Shown: positions 25,668 through 33,867 of the stretch, in pieces
Position numbering within the stretch: the first letter of the stretch is position 1
Layout: each line of letters opens with the position of its first letter
Assembly (NCBI GenBank): GCA_963703855.1
Contig: CAVPFW010000011.1
Location: forward strand, 62,001 to 126,000
Reading direction: 5' to 3'
DNA from: AP-15 sp963703855
GTDB lineage: Bacteria > Pseudomonadota > Alphaproteobacteria > ATCC43930 > CGMCC-115725
Length of the DNA stretch: 64,000 nucleotides
The notes under the pieces: generated by a model
The model's database searches: none
What the model was told of the DNA's origin: nothing
Seen by the model: the letters and a program-made list of their open reading frames with translations, nothing else
Translations under genes and position numbers: made by a program

Positions 25668-26129
25668 TCAGGCGGCGGGCGTGTGGCCTGCGGCGGCGTA
25701 GAGTTCGCGGATCTGATGGGCGGCGCTGGCCAGGTCGGCGTCGTCGAGTTGCGAGGCCACATCGTCCTCCTCTGCCTGGGCGAGGAGGCCGCGGAAGCGC
25801 AACGGCTTTTCGAAGAACGCCAGCGCTATGTCGAGCGGCTTTTGCCCCTCCTCGACCCACAGCGGGATCTGCCTGCCGCGCAGGGTCGGGCGGATGTGAT
25901 AGTGGCTGCCCATGCTGAAGGGATCGAAGCGCAGCGCCTGCTCCCGCTTGCCCGCGACGGCGACCAGGATCGAGGGCCGTTCGATGCCGTCGGGCTCGCG
26001 GCCGAGCAATTGCCGGTTGGGGTGGAACATGATGTGCAGATATGGCCCGGCATCGACGCGGTGCCATCCGCCGTCGTCCTCGGGCATGGTCTGCTGCATC
26101 CGCTGTGGCTGTGGCTGTTCCGACATCAT
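25668..26129 (-). CDS. hypothetical protein
   Basis: The 153-residue protein is not recognised. It has GGWHRVDAGPYLHIMFHPNR near the N-terminus, a central IERPSILVAVAGKREQALRF, SHYHIRPTLRGRQIPLWVEE, and an acidic C-terminus (QAEEDDVASQLDDADLASAA). The even codon use, single long frame and ribosome site (GGGAGGAGACG) before the ATG support a real gene. No signal peptide or membrane segment is seen. Confidence 0.65.
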   Translation of the reverse strand: MMSEQPQPQRMQQTMPEDDGGWHRVDAGPYLHIMFHPNRQLLGREPDGIERPSILVAVAGKREQALRFDPFSMGSHYHIRPTLRGRQIPLWVEEGQKPLDIALAFFEKPLRFRGLLAQAEEDDVASQLDDADLASAAHQIRELYAAAGHTPAA

Positions 26130-26378
26130 TCGCGTCTCCTCCCATCAGATATGCATGTCCGCAACGTCGTGGGTGCGGATGGACCGAGCCCGCACAACCG
26201 CGGCCCCAATCCCCGCACGACGATCACCGGGGGTTCGTGCCGTTGCGACCATATCATGGCCAGCTTGCGCCCGCCATGCAGCCAAGCCGCGCGGGAGATT
26301 AAGCCGTCGCGGCGAGCGGCTCGATGACGGCGCCACAGGGCATCAGAGCGCCGTCGACAGCTCGGGAGGCTCAGCGCC

Positions 26379-26460
26379 GTAGGGCGGGTGGAGCGAAAAG
26401 CGGACCCCGCCTCAGGGTGAAGCCGCTATCGGCGGGTTACGCTTTGCTGACCCGCTCTAC
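26379..26460. repeat. GTAGGGCGGGT-type repeat, copy 4
   Basis: GTAGGGCGGGTGGAGCGAAA at the left and GGTTACGCTTTGCTGACCCG then CTCTAC at the right. The ends are reverse-complementary in their outer GTAGxGCGGGT portions. It abuts the thiolase remnant. Confidence 0.75.
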
Positions 26461-26600
26461 ATTCGGTAGGGATCGCCGACGAAGATGAACGTAGTGCCGG
26501 TTGCGATCGGGGCGCTGGCGCCGACGAACGAGACGTTGGGGCCCTTGACCTGGCGCGAGCCGGCGCGGCCCGAAGCCTGCAAGGCGCCTGCCGGGATCAC
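26460..26600 (-). pseudogene. duplicated 3' end of the thiolase-like gene
   Basis: The minus strand reads GALQASGRAGSRQVKGPNVS then FVGASAPIATGTTFIFVGDP, nearly identical to the last 45 residues of the intact gene at 27308-28492. It has no start and no upstream part of the gene. Confidence 0.85.
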
Positions 26601-26711
26601 GGAGGCGGGCGTGGCGAGAAACCGAGCTCGGCTACGCGCGGAACGCGACCCGTTGTACATCGTTCACTTGGAGCCGCGGCGCTCTGCCGCTCTTTTGCAT
26701 GCTTCACGGAG

Positions 26712-27086
26712 ATGACGATGCCAACCAGGCTCAAGATGTTTGCGGCCGCCGCGGCTTTGGTGGCGGGCGCGTCGAGCGCGGCGATGGCGCAATATTCCTG
26801 TCCGCCGGGCTACGCGCCTTATGGCGGCGTCTGTCAGCCGGTCCCGGCGCCCGGGTATCCGGCGGGTCCGGTGTCTGGTGCTGCGGCCGGGGGTGCCGCG
26901 GGGGCCGCGAGCGGCGGTGCTGCAGCCGGTCCCGTTGGCGCGATCATCGGCGGGGCGCTTGGCACCGCTACCGGTGCGGTTGCCGGCACCGCCAATGCGA
27001 TCGCGGGCGCCGCCCCGGCGCCGGCCTGCGGCCCTGGATATACGTATTATAGCGGCGGCTGCTACCCCGCGATGTACGGCAGGTAG
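26712..27086 (+). CDS. small secreted Gly/Ala-rich protein with two Cys-Pro-Gly-Tyr motifs
   Basis: The 124-residue protein has a signal peptide (MFAAAAALVAGASSAAMA region), then CPPGYAPYGGVCQP, a Gly/Ala-rich central stretch of about 55 residues (AAGGAAGAASGGAAAGPVGA and similar) able to insert in a membrane as a glycine zipper, and a closing CGPGYTYYSGGCYP motif. The two Cys pairs probably form disulfides in the periplasm. The ATG at 26718 has better spacing to GGAG than the one at 26712. Function unknown. Confidence 0.65.
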   Translation: MTMPTRLKMFAAAAALVAGASSAAMAQYSCPPGYAPYGGVCQPVPAPGYPAGPVSGAAAGGAAGAASGGAAAGPVGAIIGGALGTATGAVAGTANAIAGAAPAPACGPGYTYYSGGCYPAMYGR

Positions 27087-27147
27087 TCTGCACGAGACCG
27101 GCGGCCCGAGGCTGCGGCGGCGCTGCACGCGAGCGTCCCGGGAGGTG

Positions 27148-27220
27148 GTAGGGCGGGTGGAGCGTCGCGCGACCCGCCATCGGTTCGGTTCGCCGCCACG
27201 GCGGGTTATACCCGCCCTAC
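27148..27220. repeat. GTAGGGCGGGT-type repeat, copy 5
   Basis: GTAGGGCGGGTGGAGCGTCG at the left and GGCGGGTTATACCCGCCCTA then C at the right, an almost symmetric palindrome between the secreted protein and the thiolase-like gene. Confidence 0.8.
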
Positions 27221-27307
27221 GTTCCTGCACGAGACCGGGCGGAACCGTGGCCTCGGCCGGCACCGGGCAATCCTGCCGGCGAGCACCCGCGGCCCGGCTC
27301 GCGGGGT

Positions 27308-28492
27308 TCAGTAGGGGTCGCCGACGAAGATAAAGGTCGTGCCGGTCACGATCGGGGCGCTGGCGCCGACGAAGGACACATTGGCGTCCTTGACCTGGCG
27401 CGACCCGGCGCGGCCCGATGCCTGCAAGGCGCCTTCGATGATGTGCCAGAGGCCGTGGATGCGGCCAGTGCCGAGGCTGCCGCCAAAGGTGTTGAGCGGC
27501 AATTCGCCGTCGAGCTCGATCCGGCCGTCCTGGATGAAATCGAGCGCTTCGCCTTCCCCGCAGAAACCGTAGGATTCGAGGCCGTAGATCACCGAGGCCG
27601 AGAAGCCGTCGTAGATCTGCGCCACGTCGACGTCCTGCGGAGCGAAGCCGGAGCGCTCCCAGGTCAGTTTCGCCGAACTGCTGCCGCCCTCCATGTAATT
27701 GCTGAGGCTGCCGATGCGCCCCGCCACCTCGAAGTGGAGCCGCTGGCCGTAGCCGGCGAGGTAGGCCGGCCTCGGCTTCAAGTCGCGCGCCCGGTCGGCC
27801 GTCGTCAGCACGATCGCGACCGCCCCCTGCACCGGGATGTCGCAATCAAAGAGGCAAAACGGATACGCCACCATCCGCGAATTGAGGTAGTCCTCGCGCG
27901 TGAGGGGCGTGCCGTGGAAATAGGCGTGCGGGTTGTGCTGCGCGTGGCGGCGCTGGGTCACGGCCAATGTCGCCATCTTCTCGCGGTTCTGATTGTTCCG
28001 CTCGAGCCAGCGGGTGTAGGCGACCGCCATGCCCTGCCCCGGGCCGCCAAAGCCGTAGGGCGCGGTGAACTGGGCGGCACCCTGCGCTTGAGCGCCCGGA
28101 AGGTTCTGATAGGTGCCCCGCGGGTTGTGCATCGCCCGCCACACCACCGCGTATCTGCACACCCCGGCGATGAGCGCGTTGACCGCTTGCTGCACAGCGC
28201 CGCCGATGTTGGTCGTGCCGACCTGGATGTGCCAGCTGAGATCGGGCAGTTTCAGCATCGCCATCATGCAGTTGACGGACACGATGGAGACGCCGTCCAC
28301 CTCCGCGTGCCCGGTCGCCGGCAATTCCGGATAGGTCGCCAGGCCGTCGATGTCGGACATCTGCAGCCCCGAATCGGCGACCGCCTCCTTGACGGCCGTG
28401 AGCGCATGGGCGGCGAGCGGAATGTCGGCCGAGCGCGTGACCTGGGAAAAGCCCACGCCGCTGACGGCCACCTTGCACCGGTTCTCCCACAT
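27308..28492 (-). CDS. thiolase-like (SCP2/lipid-transfer type) acyl-CoA enzyme
   Basis: The 394-residue protein belongs to the thiolase fold family (VAVSGVGFSQVTRS at the start, IYDGFSASVIYGLESYGFCG and NTFGGSLGTGRIHGLWHIIE near the end). The classical GHPxGxxG motif is replaced by GRIHG, which points to the non-classical thiolase-like proteins that pair with DUF35 partners, such as steroid side-chain aldolases. The start at 28492 (MWENRCK) has AAGGAGAG before it. A DUF35 gene lies 145 bases upstream on the same strand and its product is the probable partner. Substrate unknown. Confidence 0.85.
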   Translation of the reverse strand: MWENRCKVAVSGVGFSQVTRSADIPLAAHALTAVKEAVADSGLQMSDIDGLATYPELPATGHAEVDGVSIVSVNCMMAMLKLPDLSWHIQVGTTNIGGAVQQAVNALIAGVCRYAVVWRAMHNPRGTYQNLPGAQAQGAAQFTAPYGFGGPGQGMAVAYTRWLERNNQNREKMATLAVTQRRHAQHNPHAYFHGTPLTREDYLNSRMVAYPFCLFDCDIPVQGAVAIVLTTADRARDLKPRPAYLAGYGQRLHFEVAGRIGSLSNYMEGGSSSAKLTWERSGFAPQDVDVAQIYDGFSASVIYGLESYGFCGEGEALDFIQDGRIELDGELPLNTFGGSLGTGRIHGLWHIIEGALQASGRAGSRQVKDANVSFVGASAPIVTGTTFIFVGDPY

Positions 28493-28513
28493 ACGGCTCT
28501 CTCCTTGATCAAG

Positions 28514-28583
28514 GTAGGGCGGGTGCAGCCCGCCGCCGCACACGCCCCCTTCGGCGGGTTCCACTTTGCTGCACCCGCCCTGC
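28514..28583. repeat. GTAGGGCGGGT-type repeat, copy 6
   Basis: GTAGGGCGGGTGCAGCCCGC at the left and TTTGCTGCACCCGCCCTGC at the right. It lies between the DUF35 gene and the thiolase-like gene. Confidence 0.8.
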
Positions 28584-28637
28584 GGCGCCAAAGCAGGATC
28601 CCGCTGCTAGCAATGCTGACAACCCCGCGCAGGATGC

Positions 28638-29090
28638 TCAGGCCGGCGCCGAGCGCGCGAGGCGAAACTGCGGCAACGTGATGTCGTCGTTCAGCTTCTC
28701 GAAGACGACCTCCACGCGCCGCCCGACCTTCGCCTCGGTATACTGCGCTTCCAAGAGGTTGCCGGCGAGCAGTGCACCGGGCGCGTCGTCGAGCTCGACG
28801 ATGATGCTGGCGTAGGGCACCGCGGACGCAAAGCGCCGGTCGCCGGTGTGATACATGATGGTGTAGGCATAGATCGTCCCAGCCCCCCCTGAACCATCAT
28901 GGCGCACGGCTTCGAATTTCAGGTCCGTCGCGACGCATCGGGTACAGGTCGCATAGGGCGGGTGCTGGAAATGTCCGCAATTCTGGCAGCGTTGCAATTC
29001 CAGAACGCCCCGCCTGGCCGCGTCCCAGAACGGCTTCGTCCACTCGTTCGGAACGGGGATCGGCCGGGTCACCTTGCTCCAGTCGCTCAT
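28638..29090 (-). CDS. Zn-ribbon/OB-fold DUF35 protein, partner of the thiolase-like enzyme
   Basis: The 150-residue protein has an N-terminal helix, a four-Cys zinc ribbon (CQNC at about 35-38 and CTRC at about 49-52) and a C-terminal OB-fold with VPYASIIVELDDAPGALLAG and VGRRVEVVFEKLNDDITLPQ. DUF35 proteins bind acyl-CoA and form complexes with thiolase-like enzymes. The start at 29090 (MSDWSKVTRP) follows AGGAAGG. The frame further up to 29336 is rejected as it lacks similarity. Confidence 0.88.
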   Translation of the reverse strand: MSDWSKVTRPIPVPNEWTKPFWDAARRGVLELQRCQNCGHFQHPPYATCTRCVATDLKFEAVRHDGSGGAGTIYAYTIMYHTGDRRFASAVPYASIIVELDDAPGALLAGNLLEAQYTEAKVGRRVEVVFEKLNDDITLPQFRLARSAPA

Positions 29091-29456
29091 GCTGTTCGCC
29101 TTCCTGTTGGTTTTTCCAGGCGCGACGGCCTCGGTCGTGTCCTTTGGCGTCGAAGCGGTGGGTAAGTAGCACGTCGCCGTGGAGTGCTGCGAATCAGGCG
29201 GCCGGCTGCTTATCCACAGCGGTGGTCTTCGCGGATCTCTCCGGTAGGGTTCGGTCGGCAGGCCGATCAACCTGACGGAGAACCCGGTCCCCGACCCGAT
29301 CGGGGATGCCCGGGAGATGATGAGCGGGATTGCCAAATCCTATCTGGTATGCTCTAACGCGCGCCGCTTCCTGGTAGGCACATGGGCCAATCGGTGCCCA
29401 AAGCGAACAGAGGAGCTCAGGAATAGAACTCTCCCTTGTTGATATTGAATATTGAT
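29091..29456. other. spacer upstream of tRNA-Phe, no gene seen
   Basis: This 366-base stretch has no convincing gene. It should contain the promoters for the DUF35 gene (minus) and tRNA-Phe (plus). I cannot pick a clear -35/-10 pair. Confidence 0.45.
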
Positions 29457-29532
<76 letters not shown>

Positions 29533-29872
29533 TTGCCCCTTTTGGCACCGGAGCGCAATGCCATCGCCGCGGTGCCGCCCGTGCTTTCTCCGGGCGGGCC
29601 GCAACCTCTGCGGCAGCGCTGGGCGCTGGTGTCTTGCGGCCGGCGGTGCGGGCCGCATCCTGCGGCGGCGTCGAGGGGTTGCGCGCCTCTCCGCGTCGGC
29701 CGGGCGCCGGCGCCGACCGCCGGGCCCGCAGTCGATCACACCGGGCTCGGCCAACGCTGTGCCTGCGAAAAGCAGCAGTGCAGATCGCGGCCGGTCCAAG
29801 GCCGGCAAGACCCGCCGCAACCCGCTTAATCGATCGGTCATAAGCTTGCCGTAATCTTGGCGAACTCACCGA
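29533..29872. other. spacer between tRNA-Phe and the prenyltransferase gene
   Basis: About 340 bases of GC-rich DNA without a recognisable gene or integrase remnant. No repeat of the tRNA 3' end is seen in the next few kilobases, so there is no evidence of an integrated element. Confidence 0.45.
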
Positions 29873-30712
29873 TTGGCGGCCGAGACAAGGCGGGAAAGTC
29901 CGCGATCCGGCGCTCGGGGGATCGTTGGTTTGCGGCCGTTGTTCCGGCTCCTTTATTACCTCTATGCCCGCCGGCTCTCCCGCGGCCTCAGGCGGCGACC
30001 GCGACCGCGCCATATCGGCATCATCCTCGACGGCAACCGCCGCCATGGCCGCTCGCTCGGCATCACCGAGCCGCGCACGGTCTACGACCTAGGCGCCGAC
30101 AAGCTCGACGAGGTGCTCGATTGGTGCGCCGAGCTCGCCATTCCGACCGTGACCCTGTGGGTGTTTTCGACCGAGAATTTTCGCCGGCCGGCGGCCGAGG
30201 TGTCGGGGATTCTCGCCTCGGTCGAGGCCAAATTGACGGCACTCGCCGGCGATCCCGCGATCCACCGCCGGCGGGTCCGGGTTCGCGCGATCGGCTGTCT
30301 GGAGATGTTGCCGGAGGCGGTCCTCGCCGCGATCCGGGCGGCCGAGTGCGCCACCGCCGAATATGCCGGGATCGAGCTCAACATCGCCGTCGCCTACGGC
30401 GGCCGCCAGGAAATCGCCGACGCGGTGCGGGCCCTGCTCGCCGGCCTCGCGGCCGAGCAGGCGACCCTGGCCGAGGCGATCGAGCACATCACCCCCGAGG
30501 CGATCGCCGGCCATCTCTATACCGCCGGGCTGCCCGACCCCGACCTGATCATCCGCACCTCAGGCGAAATCCGGCTCTCCGGTTTTCTGTTGTGGCAGAG
30601 CGCGCACAGCGAGTTCTATTTCACCGACGTGTTGTGGCCGGCCTTTCGCAAGATCGATTTCCTGCGCGCAATCCGATCCTTCCAGCAGCGCCATCGCCGC
30701 CATGGCTGCTGA
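29873..30712 (+). CDS. cis-prenyltransferase (undecaprenyl-diphosphate-synthase family)
   Basis: Condenses isopentenyl diphosphate units in cis. The 279-residue protein carries the catalytic Asp in GIILDGNRRHGR (Asp53), FSTENFRRP, NIAVAYGGRQEI, and DLIIRTSGEIRLSGFLLWQS with the RTSGExRxSxFLLWQ signature. The segment after DGNRR lacks the usual W and GH motif (here HGRSLGITEPRTVYDLGADK). It is therefore probably a second, specialised prenyltransferase rather than the housekeeping UppS. The start is taken as TTG at 29873, but internal starts are possible. No frr, cdsA or dxr gene is near, as would be expected for the housekeeping copy. Confidence 0.85.
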   Translation: MAAETRRESPRSGARGIVGLRPLFRLLYYLYARRLSRGLRRRPRPRHIGIILDGNRRHGRSLGITEPRTVYDLGADKLDEVLDWCAELAIPTVTLWVFSTENFRRPAAEVSGILASVEAKLTALAGDPAIHRRRVRVRAIGCLEMLPEAVLAAIRAAECATAEYAGIELNIAVAYGGRQEIADAVRALLAGLAAEQATLAEAIEHITPEAIAGHLYTAGLPDPDLIIRTSGEIRLSGFLLWQSAHSEFYFTDVLWPAFRKIDFLRAIRSFQQRHRRHGC

Positions 30713-30889
30713 TCGCCGCGGATCGACCAGCCCGCCTCAAGTCGACGCTTCCGCGGGGCGTCGAACAGAGGGCTTGGCCCAGGGGGGAAGATGTCAGCGC
30801 AAGCCGCGGCCAAGCAAACGGGGCGTACCAACCAGGCCGAGCGGGTCTGCGGCATGTTCCGAACCATGCTGCTGATCCGCGATCCGCTG

Positions 30890-31172
30890 CGACGACCCCG
30901 TGGTCTCCATTGACCGTGGGACCAGCATTTCGTCTTCGCCTCAGTCGAGAAGACCGGTCGGGTGCTGGTGCCGCAAGAGGCGGTCAATGTCGGCGGGTTC
31001 GCCGCGAAGTCGACGCTTGGCGTCGCCGGGGCGCTGGACCCGGCCCTGAAGGCACCGCCCAAGCGCATCGGCGCGCCGCGCATGCCGGTCCCCTACGCCT
31101 CGCCCCTCGAAGACGAGTACCGTTATCACCGACACCCACATCCTCGTTGCCGCCAAGGCGATGTTTGGCTAG
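30890..31172 (+). pseudogene. remnant of an alpha-ketoacid dehydrogenase E1-beta gene
   Basis: The plus strand reads FVFASVEKTGRVLVPQEAVN then VGGFAAKSTLGVAGALDPAL and PKRIGAPRMPVPYASPLEDE, the C-terminal domain of pyruvate/branched-chain E1-beta. A frame shift follows and the end ITDTHILVAAKAMFG-stop continues in another frame to 31172. Upstream pieces (DDPVVSID) suggest internal deletions. No E1-alpha or E2 is nearby. Confidence 0.75.
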
Positions 31173-31396
31173 CGCATACCGCCCGGGAGGTCATGGCGTG
31201 TCCTCTTCAGGGTGCGGGTGATCGAACTCGCAGCGCCGCCAGCGGGCGAGCCTTCCTTTGCATCAACACCGCGCCGATTGCCACTGAAGGTCTCGGGGGC
31301 GCAGACGACCGGCACAGGTAACTCCGCGTTGATGACCGAGCCCTCCGGTGCGAGGGAGCCGGGCGCCTCGTGCCCGAGACGACCGGCAACCCGCGC

Positions 31397-32269
31397 TTAC
31401 GGCCGGAGCACGGGGCCGCGGGAATCGGGGACGGTGTTTGCCTTTTCCTTCCAGTCCTTCGACCATGGGGTAACCGGCCGCGGCACGGCCTTGCCGTCGA
31501 CCCGGATCTCGTCGACATGCTCGTTGTAGAAGCACAGATAGCCCTTGATCTTCGGGCATTCGGGGATCGGGTCGGGGTAGCTCCACACCAGATCCTCGTA
31601 GAGGCGGTCGCCGATCTTGACCGAATAATAGCGGGCGCGGCCCTTGTAGGGGCAGGCGGTGGCCTTGCCGCTCGGGATCAGCAGATCCATGCGCACATCC
31701 TCGGCCGGGATGTAGTAGCGGGTCGGCAGCCGCGTCTCGAACAGAAACCGCGCGCGCCGGGTCTCGGCCACGACCTCGCCGCCGACGATGATCTGCACCG
31801 GTCGCGAGGATTGGATCACGTCGATCCGTTTGTAGGGATCGCGCGGATGGACGAAGATCTCCTCGTCCTCTTCATACCAATGATCGACCCGGTCCCAGTA
31901 GAACGCGACGAAATCGCCGATCGCCGCGACTTCCTCGAACGGGTCGGGATAGCCCCAGACCGCGTTCTCGGCGGTCCGGTCGCCGGCCTTGATCGTCCAA
32001 TAGGACGCCGTCCCCTTATAGGGGCAGAAGCTGTGGTGATCGGTCGGCGTCAGCAGGTCCATGCGCACGTCCGCACGCGGGAAGTAATAGACCGGCAGGT
32101 GGCGGGTCTCGAACAGCAGATGCGCATCGGTGCTGTCGGCGATGGTCTCGCCGTTGAATTTGACGCGCACCCGGCGCGGCGAGCGCTCGAAGGTGATCCT
32201 GTAGTCGGGGTTGGTCTTGAACCCGGATTCGCGCGCCAGGGGTCCATGCGTTGCCGGTGCCGCTGCCAT
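31397..32269 (-). CDS. tandem DUF427 domain protein
   Basis: The 290-residue protein has two DUF427 units: residues about 20-125 (RRVRVKFNGETIADSTDAHL ... YYFPRADVRMDLLTPTDHHS ... CPYKGTASYWTI) and about 150-265 (RPVQIIVGGEVVAETRRARF ... YYIPAEDVRMDLLIPSGKAT ... CPYKGRARYYSV). The near-identical VRMDLL and CPYKG repeats show an ancient internal duplication. DUF427 has no firmly known activity. GGAGGGATC precedes the ATG at 32269. An upstream in-frame Met to 32326 is not favoured. Confidence 0.87.
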   Translation of the reverse strand: MAAAPATHGPLARESGFKTNPDYRITFERSPRRVRVKFNGETIADSTDAHLLFETRHLPVYYFPRADVRMDLLTPTDHHSFCPYKGTASYWTIKAGDRTAENAVWGYPDPFEEVAAIGDFVAFYWDRVDHWYEEDEEIFVHPRDPYKRIDVIQSSRPVQIIVGGEVVAETRRARFLFETRLPTRYYIPAEDVRMDLLIPSGKATACPYKGRARYYSVKIGDRLYEDLVWSYPDPIPECPKIKGYLCFYNEHVDEIRVDGKAVPRPVTPWSKDWKEKANTVPDSRGPVLRP

Positions 32270-32347
32270 GATCCGATCCCTCCAGCTGTTCACCTCGAAA
32301 ATGAGCGCGGCACGGGTAGACCACAAGCCCCGAACACGGCCGTGCCG

Positions 32348-32842
32348 CTAATGATGGGCAGGTGCCGCGCCAGCGTCGACCTCGGCGGCGTGCACGATCA
32401 GGTTTGACTTCATCGCGATCAGCATGTCGAGCAGCAGGTTGCGGTCGGGCTCGGGGATCCCGGCCAGCGCGTCTTCGCGCACCTCGGCGGCGAGCTTGAA
32501 GATGCGGTCGAGCAGCGGGTAGGCGGCTTCCGTCAGATAGAGCAGATGGGCGCGGCGATCCTTGGGGTCGGCCCGGCGCTCGATCAGCCGCGCCGCCTGC
32601 AGGCGGTCGAGGAGGCGAGCGAGCGTGATCGGCTCGAGGTCGAGAACCTGCGCCAGCGCCGCCTGGTTGACGCCCTCCTGGCGGGCGAGATGGGCGAGCA
32701 CCGCAGCTTGCGCGCGGGTCAGGCCGAGCGCGGCGGCGCGCGCGCGCTGCTCGAACCGTTTGCGCAGCAGCCGGGCCACGTCGCTGAGAACAAAGCCGAG
32801 GGTTCGGCTGGGGATTTCGTGGATCATGACGCTTCGAAGCAA
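32348..32842 (-). CDS. MarR-family transcriptional regulator
   Basis: The 164-residue protein has the MarR winged helix-turn-helix: LTRAQAAVLAHLARQEGVNQ, AALAQVLDLEPITLARLLDR and the wing RRADPKDRRAHLLYLTE. The DxRxxxxxLT wing is intact. It faces the DUF427 gene 78 bases downstream on the same strand. The target is unknown. A second Met at 32827 is an equally good start. Confidence 0.9.
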   Translation of the reverse strand: MLRSVMIHEIPSRTLGFVLSDVARLLRKRFEQRARAAALGLTRAQAAVLAHLARQEGVNQAALAQVLDLEPITLARLLDRLQAARLIERRADPKDRRAHLLYLTEAAYPLLDRIFKLAAEVREDALAGIPEPDRNLLLDMLIAMKSNLIVHAAEVDAGAAPAHH

Positions 32843-32979
32843 CTATCGGTTAGCGGATAATATGCGTGCTGATCGTAAGCGTGCTCGCGAACCTCGCATG
32901 CCAGGCATGTTTGCTGATCGACGGCGTCTGATCCGCGGCCGCGTCGCCGCCTCGACGCTGCTCTCGGAGCCTTGGGCGC

Positions 32980-33867
32980 TCAACCGGCTTCGCCGGCGGA
33001 GGCGGCGATGCGCAGCGGGTGGGCGGGATAGACGCCGAGGATCTTGAGCTCGCGCGAGAAAAAGGCGAGCTCCTCGAGCGCCAGCGCCAGCGGGCGGTCC
33101 TCGGGGTGGGCCTCGACATCGGCATAGAACTGGGTCGCCGCGAACGCGCCGCCGACCATGTAGCTTTCGAGCTTGGTCATGTTGACCCCGTTGGTGGCGA
33201 ACCCGCCCATCGCCTTGTAGAGCGCGGCCGGCACGTTGCGCACGCGGAACAGAAAGGTGGTGACCGTCGGGGTCTCGCGCGGCGGCGGCGCGGGCTCGCG
33301 CGACATGATCAGAAAGCGGGTGGTGTTGTGCTCGGCGTCCTCGATATTCGCTTTCAGCGAGACCAGGCCGTAGATCCGCCCGGCCAGTTCGGAGGCGATC
33401 GCGGCGACGGTGGGGTCGCCGAGGCTGGCGATCTCGGCTGCGGCACCGGCGGTGTCGGCGGCGACCACCGGCTCGATCCCGAGCGCGCGGATCAGCTTGC
33501 GGCACTGCGACAATGCCTGGACATGGCTTTTGACCGTACGGATCGTCGCCAGGGTCGCGCCGGGCGGGGCCAGCAGGTGGTGGTTTACCCTTTCGAAATG
33601 CTCGCCGATGATGTGCAGCCCCGAGTCGGGCATCAGGTGGTGGATGTCGGCGACCCGGCCCGCGACCGAGTTTTCGATCGGGATCATCGCCAGCCGGGCA
33701 TGGCCTTCGCCGACGGCAGCAAAGGCGTCCTCGAACTGGGCGCAGGGCAGGGTGCTCATGTCGGGGAAAACCCGGCGGCAGGCGAGGTCGGAATAGGCCC
33801 CGAACGTGCCCTGGAACGAAATCGTCTGCGCCGGATCGGCTGGTTCGCGCGCGCCTTCAGCCATCAT
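32980..33867 (-). CDS. pheA: prephenate dehydratase
   Basis: Converts prephenate to phenylpyruvate in phenylalanine synthesis. The 295-residue monofunctional protein has the PDT domain (FQGTFGAYSDLACRRVFP, IPIENSVAGRVADIHHLM, NTTRFLIM with the catalytic TRF) and a C-terminal ACT regulatory domain (about 205-285, with GFATNGVNMTKLESY as the Phe-sensing region). It overlaps the end of kdsB by 11 bases, so the two are co-translated, an order common in Rhodospirillales. Confidence 0.95.
   Translation of the reverse strand: MMAEGAREPADPAQTISFQGTFGAYSDLACRRVFPDMSTLPCAQFEDAFAAVGEGHARLAMIPIENSVAGRVADIHHLMPDSGLHIIGEHFERVNHHLLAPPGATLATIRTVKSHVQALSQCRKLIRALGIEPVVAADTAGAAAEIASLGDPTVAAIASELAGRIYGLVSLKANIEDAEHNTTRFLIMSREPAPPPRETPTVTTFLFRVRNVPAALYKAMGGFATNGVNMTKLESYMVGGAFAATQFYADVEAHPEDRPLALALEELAFFSRELKILGVYPAHPLRIAASAGEAG

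Larger units (their letters stand above)
26130..26711. other. gap with repeat copy 4 and a thiolase 3' remnant
   Basis: About 250 bases without a recognisable gene, then repeat copy 4 (26379-26460), then a decayed duplicate of the thiolase 3' end (26460-26600). The final 110 bases form the leader of the secreted protein gene. Confidence 0.6.

Noticed and set aside
21177..28600. CRISPR array or insertion sequence
   Set aside because: The repeats are palindromic, irregularly spaced by hundreds to thousands of bases and have no spacers. No transposase frame or terminal inverted repeat with target duplication was found.
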